The notes beneath the pieces were generated by a model, which was not told the origin of the DNA, did not search any database, and saw nothing but the letters and a program-made list of their open reading frames with translations. Positions 7,859 through 14,734 of a DNA stretch of 39,811 nucleotides are shown here, piece by piece. Positions within the stretch are counted from its first letter, which is position 1. The number at the start of each line of letters is the position of its first letter. The stretch covers positions 1-39,811 of the forward strand of contig NZ_JAKSYO010000171.1 in assembly GCF_022829635.1 (NCBI RefSeq), in the 5' to 3' direction. Position numbers and translations under genes: made by a program. Origin of the DNA: Methylobacterium sp. E-066. GTDB taxonomy: Bacteria > Pseudomonadota > Alphaproteobacteria > Rhizobiales > Beijerinckiaceae.

Positions 7859-8467
7859 TTACCGCCCATCCAACAGCAACTCGGCCGCAAGAACCCACAT
7901 GGTGAGCGCGATCACGCCTTCGAGCACGCGCCACGCGGCCGGCTTCGCGAAGAGGGGTCGGAGGATCGCGGCGCCGTAGCCCAACGAGAAGAAGAACGCC
8001 ACCGAGGCCGTCATCGCGCCGGCCGCGAAGGCGGGTTCCTGGCCCGGGAAGCGCGTCGAGATCGAGCCGATCAGCAGGAGCGTGTCGAGATAGACGTGGG
8101 GGTTGAGCCAAGTCAGCGCGAGACAGGTGGCGAGCGTCCGCCCGAGGCCGGCGGCGGATCCCGGGGCGGGTTGCAGCGCCTCCGTGGCGGCGAGGGCCGA
8201 GCGGAGGCTGCGGGCCCCATACCAGATCAGGAACGCCGCACCGGCATACAGCATCGCCGGCCGCAGCCAGGGGGCGAGGACCACGATGCTCCTGAAACTG
8301 GTGATGCCCACCAGGATCAGGAGCGCGTCGGAGGCCGCACAGGTGGCACAGACGAGCGCGACATGCTCGCCGCGCAAGCCCTGCCGCAGCACGAACGCGT
8401 TCTGCGCGCCGATGGCGAGGATCAAGCCGCCGCTGACGGAGAGACCGGTTAGATAGACTTCGAGCAC
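7859..8467 (-). CDS. LysE/ArgO-family amino-acid exporter
   Basis: A 202-residue inner-membrane protein of the LysE/ArgO family, which exports basic amino acids such as arginine or lysine and relieves their toxic build-up. Six hydrophobic segments are seen. The first contains the family signature (VSGGLILAIGAQNAFVLRQG), and the conserved LTWLNPHVYLDTLLLIGSIS lies in the second half (about residues 120-137). Length matches family members (about 200-210). In many genomes such genes sit opposite an ArgP/LysG-type regulator; no regulator is adjacent here. A palindromic repeat lies just upstream (8520-8613). The exact substrate is inferred only from family membership. Confidence 0.9.
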   Translation of the reverse strand: MLEVYLTGLSVSGGLILAIGAQNAFVLRQGLRGEHVALVCATCAASDALLILVGITSFRSIVVLAPWLRPAMLYAGAAFLIWYGARSLRSALAATEALQPAPGSAAGLGRTLATCLALTWLNPHVYLDTLLLIGSISTRFPGQEPAFAAGAMTASVAFFFSLGYGAAILRPLFAKPAAWRVLEGVIALTMWVLAAELLLDGR

Positions 8468-8519
8468 GCGGTGTCGCTCATCGAAGGTTGAAGGTTCGCG
8501 CCGTCATGACTTCGCCGCT

Positions 8520-8613
8520 CCGTCATTGCGAGCGCAGCGAAGCAACCCAGGGCAGCGCGCGATCGCAGAACGTGGCGCCACACTGGGTTGCTTCGCTTTG
8601 CTCGCAATGACGG
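8520..8613. repeat. Palindromic intergenic repeat with 31-nt arms
   Basis: The left arm 8520-8550 (starts CCGTCATTGCGAG) and right arm 8583-8613 (ends CTCGCAATGACGG) are reverse complements over 31 positions with one mismatch near the middle; the 32-base centre is GC-rich. The structure resembles REP/MITE-type elements common in alphaproteobacteria. It could fold into a long hairpin in RNA between the SGNH hydrolase gene and the LysE-type gene, both of which read leftward through it. There are no coding frames inside. Confidence 0.85.
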
Positions 8614-8729
8614 TGAGGGAAGCTGATCCGTAGGAGCGGAGGCGGCAGCAGAGGCGCCAAGATTTTTAGCAGGCACGCAAAGGCGATTGCGCACCAAGTG
8701 TAATACGAAACGCCTTCCGCACGGATTGC

Positions 8730-9422
8730 TCACGGCGCGCAGAGAACCGGCTCCAGGGCCGCCATGGCCGGCCGGTAGGCCGCGAGGTGCAGGCCGTCGC
8801 GCAGGGCGCCGGGCTTGGCGTAGCCGGTCTCGCCGTCCCGGAGCGACGCGAACGGGTCCGCGAAGGTGCAGGTCAGGCGGCCGCACAGGGCGCGCAGACG
8901 CTGCGAATAATCCGGCACGGCAGCGGCGTCGAGGAAGCGGCTGCTCTCGCGGCCGATCGGGGGCAGGGCGGTGACGACCAAGCGCGGGCTCACGGCTTGG
9001 AGCCGCTTCACGATCGCCTCCACGGTCGCCTCGAACCGCGCGGCGGCCTCGGCCGAGCGCGGAGTATTCTTCAGCAGGATGTCGTTGGTCCCGATCGTCA
9101 GAGCGGCCGCTTTCGGCCTGTGCCGGAACGTCAGGCCGGAGAGGTGATCGAGATAGGCGGCGGCGGTGGCGCCGCTGAAGCCGCCGTTGACGAAGTCCAA
9201 GCCACACGGCCGCTGGCCCCCGGGCTGCAACTCCACCTGGGAATCGCCGCCCCAGAACACGTACTCGGGCGGCGCCTCGTCGAGGCTGACCTGGACGGCG
9301 ATGCCGCGCATCACCGCGTAGGCGCGCGCATCGGCGGCGGGCCTGTGAAGGGACCAGCCCGCGAGCCCTCCGAGCGCCAGCAGGGCCGGAACGGCGAGGA
9401 CCGCGAAGAGCCGCCGCCTCAC
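8730..9422 (-). CDS. SGNH/GDSL-type hydrolase, membrane-anchored or secreted
   Basis: A 230-residue protein with an N-terminal hydrophobic segment (residues 5-25) after basic residues, acting as signal or anchor. SGNH blocks are present: GGDS with S61 as likely nucleophile, an NGG block at 79-81 followed by SG (83-84), IGTND with N113, and D209/H212 in LRDGLHL as the catalytic pair. Such enzymes hydrolyse esters, often acetyl or acyl groups on polysaccharides or lipids; the substrate here is unknown. The GTG start at 9422 overlaps the stop of trmO as GTGA, giving tight coupling. An upstream in-frame start would place an Arg-rich stretch before the membrane segment and is rejected. Confidence 0.82.
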   Translation of the reverse strand: MRRRLFAVLAVPALLALGGLAGWSLHRPAADARAYAVMRGIAVQVSLDEAPPEYVFWGGDSQVELQPGGQRPCGLDFVNGGFSGATAAAYLDHLSGLTFRHRPKAAALTIGTNDILLKNTPRSAEAAARFEATVEAIVKRLQAVSPRLVVTALPPIGRESSRFLDAAAVPDYSQRLRALCGRLTCTFADPFASLRDGETGYAKPGALRDGLHLAAYRPAMAALEPVLCAP

Positions 9423-9937
9423 GGCTCGGCGCCGGCGCGATCGATTCGCGCCTCGGGACGCGAATCGATCGACGCGTAATAGGGTTTGATGTCGAGGAGG
9501 GGCGTGCCGTCGAGGCAATCGAGGCCCCGCACCCGCAGGGTGTCAGCCGCGCGCTCGATCAGCTCGACCACCGAGAGGGCGATCGGATTCGGGCGGGCGG
9601 GGGAACGCAGCGCGAAGGTGCCGCGCGGCCCATCGGCGTGGCGCGGCTGCTGCACCACGAGGCCGCGGGTCGCCTGGTCCATCCAGTAGAGCAGGATCAG
9701 ATGCGTACAGCCCGTGATGGTGCGCAGGCCGGGCAGGTAAGCCGCGTCGACTTCGACCGTGCAGATCGCATCGGTCTGCAGGCCGTTCTTCGGGCAGTCC
9801 CGGCGCGTCTGCCACGGCGTGCGCAGCCGGCCGATGAAGTGGAGGCCGGCGTCGAAATCGGCCGGCAGGGCTGCCATCTCCTCGCCGGGACGAATCCCGA
9901 ACTCGTCCGCGCTCAAGGAACCTCCGCGCCCTCGCAT
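9419..9937 (-). CDS. trmO: tRNA (t6A37) N6-methyltransferase, TrmO/TsaA family
   Basis: A 172-residue protein of the TrmO (formerly YaeB/TsaA/VirR) family, which methylates N6-threonylcarbamoyladenosine at position 37 of certain tRNAs using S-adenosylmethionine. Family marks are FIGRLRTPW early in the domain, ARPNPIALSVVEL in the middle, and the C-terminal DIKPYYASID signature. Two starts compete: ATG at 9937, used here, and TTG at 9916, which has GGAGG four bases upstream and may be the real one. The gene is divergent from the AMP nucleosidase gene (98 bases apart) and overlaps the SGNH hydrolase gene by four bases. The product is cytoplasmic. Confidence 0.88.
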   Translation of the reverse strand: MRGRGGSLSADEFGIRPGEEMAALPADFDAGLHFIGRLRTPWQTRRDCPKNGLQTDAICTVEVDAAYLPGLRTITGCTHLILLYWMDQATRGLVVQQPRHADGPRGTFALRSPARPNPIALSVVELIERAADTLRVRGLDCLDGTPLLDIKPYYASIDSRPEARIDRAGAEP

Positions 9938-10035
9938 CCCGCGCCGGTTCTCGGGCAAGAGCCGTCCGGCCGCAAGCCCGCACCTCGCGCGGGCCACCGG
10001 GCCGGTGTAGAGCCGGGCCCGGGACGGGAGGCTTC

Positions 10036-11529
10036 ATGATCGAGCGGGAATTGCGGCCGATGCAGGCCGTCGCGGATGCGGGAAGCGCAGTCGACCGGCT
10101 GGTCGAGCTCTACGACGGCGCGGCCGGCGCCCTGCGGCAGGCGCTGGAGCGCTACCTCGCGGGCGGCCCGCCGCCGGACGCCACCGAGCGCCTCGCCTTC
10201 CGCTATCCCGAATTGCGGATCAGCTACCGCGCCGCCGGGCCGCTGCCGCGGGTGCGCCGCGCCACCGCCAAGCTCCAGGCCGCCGGGACCTACGCCACCA
10301 CGGTGACGCACCCGGTCTTCTTCCGCGATTATCTCACCCGGCAATTGCAGCCGCTGATCGACGATTACGGCATCCAGATCGAGGTCGGCCTGAGCGCGCA
10401 GGAGATCCCCTATCCCTACGTGCTGGAGGCGGGGCTCGATGCCGGTGGGCGGGCCGTCGACGGCGCGGAACTCGCCACCTACTTCCCGGTCCCGCTCCTG
10501 TCGCTGGTGGGCGACGAGATCGCCGACGGCACCTTCGACCTCGTCGACGGCGAGCCGCTGCCGCTGGCCCTGTTCGACGCGGTGCGGGTCGATTACTCCC
10601 TGCGCCGCCTGGTCCACTACACCGGCTGCGACTGGCGCGATGTCCAGCCCTGGATCCTGCTGACCAACTATCACCGCTACGTCGACCAGTTCGTTCGCCA
10701 CGGGTTGGAGCGGCTGGCTTCCGGGGAGGAAGGCTTCGAGCGGCTGGTCCTGCCCGGCGGCCTGTCGGTGAGCCGGGCGGAGGCCGCCACGGCCGATCCC
10801 GCCGCGGTGATCGCCGCCTCGCCCTGGCACCGCCACCAGATGCCGGCCTATCACCTCGTCGCCCGGGGCGCCGACGGGACCATGCAGGGCACGACCCTGG
10901 TCAATATCGGCGTCGGCCCCTCGAACGCGAAGACGATCACCGACCATCTCGCCGTCCTGCGCCCGGATTGCTGGCTGATGGTCGGCCATTGCGGCGGCCT
11001 GCGCCAGTCGCAGACCATCGGCGACTACGTGCTCGCCCACGCCTATCTGCGCCGGGACCGGATCCTCGATGAGCTGGTGCCGCCGGACGTGCCGGTGCCG
11101 GCGCTGGCCGAGGTGCAGGTCGCCCTTCAGAGCGCTGCCGCCTTGGTGACCGGCGAACAGGCTGAGGCGCTCAAGCGCCGCCTGCGCACCGGCACGGTCG
11201 TCACCTACGACGACCGCAACTGGGAATTGCGGTTCAGCCAGGAGCGGCGGCGGATCAACCAGTCGCGCGCCATCGCGGTCGACATGGAGAGCGGCACCGT
11301 GGCGGCCCAGGGCTTCCGCCTGCGCGTGCCCTACGGCGCGCTGCTCTGCGTCTCCGACAAGCCGCTCCACGGCGAGATCAAGCTGCCCGGCGCCGCCAAT
11401 GCCTTCTATGACCGGGCGGTCTCCGAGCACCTGCGGGTCGGGCTGGCGGCCCTCGACGCGCTCCGCGCCGACCGGCACGGGCTGCATTCGCGCAAGCTGC
11501 GCAGCTTCGACGAGCCGCCGTTCCGATAA
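10036..11529 (+). CDS. amn: AMP nucleosidase
   Basis: A 497-residue enzyme that cleaves AMP to adenine and ribose 5-phosphate, controlling adenylate levels. The N-terminal Amn-specific domain includes FRYPELRISY, RATAKLQAAGTYATTVTHP, and EIPYPYVLEAG. The C-terminal nucleoside-phosphorylase-like domain has the stretch MVGHCGGLR around residue 315 and the acidic MESGT that contacts ribose (around residue 416). The length agrees with the family (about 480-500). GGGAGG stands just ahead of the ATG. No other gene follows on the strand for 159 bases. Confidence 0.95.
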   Translation: MIERELRPMQAVADAGSAVDRLVELYDGAAGALRQALERYLAGGPPPDATERLAFRYPELRISYRAAGPLPRVRRATAKLQAAGTYATTVTHPVFFRDYLTRQLQPLIDDYGIQIEVGLSAQEIPYPYVLEAGLDAGGRAVDGAELATYFPVPLLSLVGDEIADGTFDLVDGEPLPLALFDAVRVDYSLRRLVHYTGCDWRDVQPWILLTNYHRYVDQFVRHGLERLASGEEGFERLVLPGGLSVSRAEAATADPAAVIAASPWHRHQMPAYHLVARGADGTMQGTTLVNIGVGPSNAKTITDHLAVLRPDCWLMVGHCGGLRQSQTIGDYVLAHAYLRRDRILDELVPPDVPVPALAEVQVALQSAAALVTGEQAEALKRRLRTGTVVTYDDRNWELRFSQERRRINQSRAIAVDMESGTVAAQGFRLRVPYGALLCVSDKPLHGEIKLPGAANAFYDRAVSEHLRVGLAALDALRADRHGLHSRKLRSFDEPPFR

Positions 11530-11652
11530 AGCGCGTTCACCTGCGAATACGGCCGAGCTTTCGCCGCCTTCGGTGCTGAACTGCCAAGCAGCGACGGACT
11601 GACACGCCATCATCAATCGTCGAACGTGGATACGTTGGATCTATGGGACGTT

Positions 11653-11687
11653 GAAAAGTCATACTCCTCTCAAGGATTGGACTTTTC
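11653..11687 (+). promoter_or_regulatory. Inverted repeat over the ribosome binding region
   Basis: GAAAAGTC (11653-11660) and GACTTTTC (11680-11687) are perfect inverted copies; a U-G pair would extend the stem to nine pairs. The 19-base loop contains AAGGA, the likely ribosome binding site of the glycine-rich gene, whose ATG starts at 11689, directly after the stem. It may form a translational control hairpin or an operator. This is inferred from base pairing alone. Confidence 0.4.
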
Positions 11688-11688
11688 G

Positions 11689-12243
11689 ATGAAGCGCTTT
11701 GCTCTCGCATCGACTGCACTCTTGGCGGCTTTCGCCTTCGTTCCCGCGAGCGCCGACGCCCGCGGGTTCGGCGGCGGCGGTGGCTTTCACGGCGGCGGCG
11801 GTTTCCATGGCGGCGGCTTCGGCGGCGGTGGGTTCCGGGGCGGTGGACTCGGTGGTGGCGGACTTGGCGGTGGCGGACTTGGCGGTGGCGGTTTCCGCGG
11901 CGCCGGCCTGGGTGGCGGAGGATTCCGTGGCGCGGGTGTCGGCGCACCGGGGATCGCTGGCGGCCGGGGCTTCGGCGGCGGCGGCTTCCAGCGCGGCGGC
12001 TCCGTCTATGGCGGGCGCGGCGTGATCGGAAACCGTGGCTACGCGACTCGCGGCTATTACGGGCGTGGCTATGGCGGCGGCTACGGTCGCGGCCTGGGTT
12101 ACGGCCTGGCGGGCGTCGGCCTCGGGTTGGGTGTCGGCTACGGCCTGAGCGGGTTCGGCTCCGGCTACGACGATAGCTGCGCCGGCGGTTACGGCTACGG
12201 CTATGATCCGGCCTATTGCGGCACCTACGGCTACGGCTACTGA
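11689..12243 (+). CDS. Glycine-rich secreted protein
   Basis: A 184-residue exported protein. Residues 1-24 are a Sec signal peptide (MKRFALASTALLAAFAF, cleavage near ADA-RG). The mature part is almost wholly Gly-rich: GGGGFHGGGG units, then GGGLGGGG tandem units (15-bp DNA repeats at about 11844-11895), then a Gly/Tyr-rich tail (GYGYGYDPAYCGTYGYGY) with two cysteines. Such proteins are common and poorly characterised in Methylobacteriaceae and related groups; envelope or surface roles are likely but unproven. The ATG at 11689 is chosen because it begins the signal peptide. It is followed by a strong terminator, so this looks like a single-gene transcript. Confidence 0.85.
   Translation: MKRFALASTALLAAFAFVPASADARGFGGGGGFHGGGGFHGGGFGGGGFRGGGLGGGGLGGGGLGGGGFRGAGLGGGGFRGAGVGAPGIAGGRGFGGGGFQRGGSVYGGRGVIGNRGYATRGYYGRGYGGGYGRGLGYGLAGVGLGLGVGYGLSGFGSGYDDSCAGGYGYGYDPAYCGTYGYGY
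11844..11895 (+). repeat. 15-bp tandem repeats within the glycine-rich gene
   Basis: About three near-identical 15-bp units (GGTGGCGGACTTGGC) encode repeated GGGLG pentapeptides. The number of units could vary between strains by slippage without shifting the frame. Confidence 0.6.
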
Positions 12244-12278
12244 GCGGCGCACCGTCCAAAACGGCATCTCGACGGAAC

Positions 12279-12307
12279 AGCCCGGCCGGCAACGGCCGGG
12301 CTTTTTC
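12279..12307 (+). terminator. Rho-independent terminator of the glycine-rich gene
   Basis: The ten-base stem AGCCCGGCCG / CGGCCGGGCT (12279-12288 and 12293-12302) with a GCAA loop is followed by TTTTT. It lies 36 bases after the stop codon. This is the clearest intrinsic terminator in the window. Confidence 0.92.
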
Positions 12308-12434
12308 TCGTCCAGTTCAGACTTCCGGCCTCGTCAGCCTTCGTCCCACGCGAAGGCTGCGTCGCGCACTCCCGAATTGCGAACCGTTCCAAACCGGCCC
12401 ATGCCCGCGCCAGGACGCGGCGTGGGAGGGTCGG

Positions 12435-13736
12435 ATGAGCGGGGAGGCAATTGTTCCGGCGACAGCCGCCCTGCTGGTCCTGTGCATGGGCCTCTGGGCG
12501 ACGGCCCTGCTGCCGGAGATCGTGACGGCGCTCGCCTTCTTCGGGCTGGCGATGCTGCTGCGTCTGGGCAACCCAGCGACGGTCTTTTCCGGCTTCTCGG
12601 CCTCGGCCTTCTGGCTGGTCCTGTCCGGCATGGTGGTGGGCCAGGGCATGACCCGGACCGGCCTCGGCGCCCGCATGGCCCGGGCGCTGGCCACGCGCCT
12701 GTCGGATTCCTACGCCCATTTCATCGCCGGCCTCGTGGCCTTGAGCTTCCTCATCGCCTTCGTGATGCCGTCGAACCTGGGCCGGATCGCTCTGATGATC
12801 CCGGTGACACTGGCGCTCTGCGACGGCTTCGGCCTCGCGCGCGGCCGTCCGGGACGAACCGGCGCGGTCCTGGCGGTGGGCGTGGCGACCCCGATCCTGT
12901 CCGCGGCGATCCTGCCGGCCAACGTGCCGAACCTGGTCATGGCCGGCTCGGCCGAGCAGGTGCTCGGCCTGCACCTCTCCTACCTGTCCTATTTCGTCCT
13001 GCACGCACCGGTTCTGGCCCTGGTGAAGGGCGTGATGCTGGTGGCGCTGATCGTGCGCCTGTTCCCCGACAGTCTGAGCCCCGACGCGCAGGTGCTGCCG
13101 ACCCTGCCGCCGGTCTCGGCCGCGGAGCGGCGCCTCGCGGTGATCCTGGCCTGCACCCTGGCCCTGTGGATGACCGACAGCCTGCACGGCCTCGCCCCGG
13201 CCTGGGTCGGTCTCGCCGCCGCCGTGATCTGCCTGTTGCCGTGGGTCGGCGTGCTGCCTTCGGAAGCGTTCCAGCAGGTGAACCTGCGGACCTGCTTCTA
13301 CATCGCGGCGCTGCTCGGCCTCGTGGCCCTGGTCAACGAGACCGGGCTCGGGGCGCGGCTCGGCCATGGGCTGCTCGCGGTGGCGCCGCTCACGCCCGAC
13401 GCGCCGACCCAGAACTTCGCGGTGCTCACCGGGATCAGCACACTCCTGACGCTGCTGGTCACCGCCAACGGCGCACCGGCTTTGTACACGGCGCTCGCGG
13501 GCGAGATGACGAATGCCAGCGGCCTCTCGCCCCTGGCCGTCGTCTCGATCCAGGTGATCGGCTATTCGACCTTGTTCTTCCCCTACCAGGCCCCGCCGAT
13601 CGTGTTCGCCAGCGAGCTCGGCGGCGTGCGCCTGCGGGACGCGACGCGACTCACCCTGGCCTTCGGCCTGGCCTCGCTCGTGATCGCGGCGCCCCTCGAT
13701 TACGCCTGGTGGCGCCTGCTGGGCCAACTCAAGTGA
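12435..13736 (+). CDS. SLC13/DASS-type anion permease
   Basis: A 433-residue inner-membrane protein with about 11 hydrophobic segments, resembling the divalent anion:sodium symporter/CitT-like family that moves di- and tricarboxylates or sulfate. Supporting stretches are FSGFSASAFWLVLSGMVVG near residue 60, MPSNLGRIALMIPV near residue 112, AAILPANVPNLVMAGSAEQ near residue 160, and a second such repeat near LLVTANGAPALYTALAG, consistent with the inverted-repeat fold. The substrate cannot be read from sequence. The ATG at 12435 follows GGAGGG (12425-12430); longer upstream frames run through the terminator of the previous gene and are rejected. It is 132 bases ahead of sdhC, so a dicarboxylate substrate would fit the context (inference). 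Confidence 0.85.
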   Translation: MSGEAIVPATAALLVLCMGLWATALLPEIVTALAFFGLAMLLRLGNPATVFSGFSASAFWLVLSGMVVGQGMTRTGLGARMARALATRLSDSYAHFIAGLVALSFLIAFVMPSNLGRIALMIPVTLALCDGFGLARGRPGRTGAVLAVGVATPILSAAILPANVPNLVMAGSAEQVLGLHLSYLSYFVLHAPVLALVKGVMLVALIVRLFPDSLSPDAQVLPTLPPVSAAERRLAVILACTLALWMTDSLHGLAPAWVGLAAAVICLLPWVGVLPSEAFQQVNLRTCFYIAALLGLVALVNETGLGARLGHGLLAVAPLTPDAPTQNFAVLTGISTLLTLLVTANGAPALYTALAGEMTNASGLSPLAVVSIQVIGYSTLFFPYQAPPIVFASELGGVRLRDATRLTLAFGLASLVIAAPLDYAWWRLLGQLK

Positions 13737-13868
13737 CAGATCCGCCGCGCTATCAACACGCGCCCCACTGTGCGGCGCAGCATGACACATTGCGGCTTGC
13801 GCCCGCAGGCACTAGCGCTACCACCAGATTAGAGACGGTCCAGTTCGCAGCTGCGAGGCTTCAACCCA

Positions 13869-14270
13869 ATGGCACCCACCGCCCGCCCGACCGTGGCACA
13901 GCCGCTTTCACCGCATCTCCAGATCTATCGCCTGACCTGGACGATGGCGATGTCGGTGTTTCACCGTCTTACCGGCATCGCGCTCTACGGAGGCACTGCC
14001 TTGGTGGCGATCTGGCTCGTGGCGCTTGCTTCGGGACCGGTCGCCTATTCCTACGTCGCGTGGTTCTTCGGCTCGCTGGTCGGCCGGCTGATCTTGTTCG
14101 CCTACACCTGGGTGCTGATGCACCACATGCTCGGCGGCCTGCGCCATCTGGTATGGGATACCGGTGTCGGGTTCGACCGGGAAAAGCGCCTGAGCATGGC
14201 GCGCATGACCCTGATCGGGTCCATCGCGCTCACCATCGTCATCTGGGCGGTCGCCCTTCTGGTCCGCTGA
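13869..14270 (+). CDS. sdhC: Succinate dehydrogenase cytochrome b556 subunit
   Basis: A 133-residue membrane anchor of complex II with three hydrophobic helices. Family marks are SPHLQIYRLTWTMAMSVFHR (residues 14-33, quinone-site region) and HHMLGGLRHLVWD (85-97). H86 aligns with the axial haem b ligand of E. coli SdhC by its spacing to RH. It is the first gene of sdhC-sdhD-sdhA and is separated by only 12 bases from sdhD. Complex II oxidises succinate to fumarate and passes electrons to quinone at the inner membrane. Confidence 0.95.
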   Translation: MAPTARPTVAQPLSPHLQIYRLTWTMAMSVFHRLTGIALYGGTALVAIWLVALASGPVAYSYVAWFFGSLVGRLILFAYTWVLMHHMLGGLRHLVWDTGVGFDREKRLSMARMTLIGSIALTIVIWAVALLVR

Positions 14271-14282
14271 GGGGAGGCCGGC

Positions 14283-14702
14283 ATGGCTAAGGAAGAGATC
14301 CGCCAGGACACCCGCGTCTCGATCCGCACCCCGCGCGCCCGCGTCCGCGGCCTCGGCGTCGCCCATCACGGCGCTAGCCACTGGTGGCAGCAGCGGGTGA
14401 CCGCGGCGGCGAACGTCGTCCTGATGCTGGCCTTCGTGGTGATCGTCGCCAGCATGGCCGGCCGGGGCTACGTCGAAGCGACGCACCTGATCGCCAAGCC
14501 CCTGGTCTCGATCATCCTGATCCTGGCGCTGCTGTCGGTGACGATCCACATGCGGATCGGCATGCAGGTGGTCATCGAGGATTACGTGCACGGCCAGGGC
14601 ACGAAGATCGCCGCGGTGTTCGCCAACAACGCCTACGCGGTCCTGGTGGCCGTGGCCTGCCTCTACGCGGTCCTGCGCATCGGCTTCGGACAGCCGGCCT
14701 GA
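14283..14702 (+). CDS. sdhD: Succinate dehydrogenase membrane anchor subunit
   Basis: A 139-residue hydrophobic subunit with three helices. The N-terminal RVRGLGVAHHGASHWWQQR and the later HMRIGMQVVIEDYVHG are typical of alphaproteobacterial SdhD. The IEDYVH block carries the tyrosine that helps form the ubiquinone site. Together with SdhC it holds haem b and anchors SdhA/SdhB. The ATG is preceded by GGGGAGG. It ends 32 bases before sdhA. Confidence 0.94.
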   Translation: MAKEEIRQDTRVSIRTPRARVRGLGVAHHGASHWWQQRVTAAANVVLMLAFVVIVASMAGRGYVEATHLIAKPLVSIILILALLSVTIHMRIGMQVVIEDYVHGQGTKIAAVFANNAYAVLVAVACLYAVLRIGFGQPA

Positions 14703-14734
14703 ACCCCGCCATCACGCATTTCGAGGAGCCGATC

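Noticed and set aside
9913..11616. 567-residue minus-strand frame opposite amn
   Set aside because: Same antisense artefact; amn has all family motifs.
12203..14290. 695-residue plus-strand frame across the permease gene and sdhC
   Set aside because: It spans two real genes in another frame and begins in the glycine-rich gene; no domain is recognisable.
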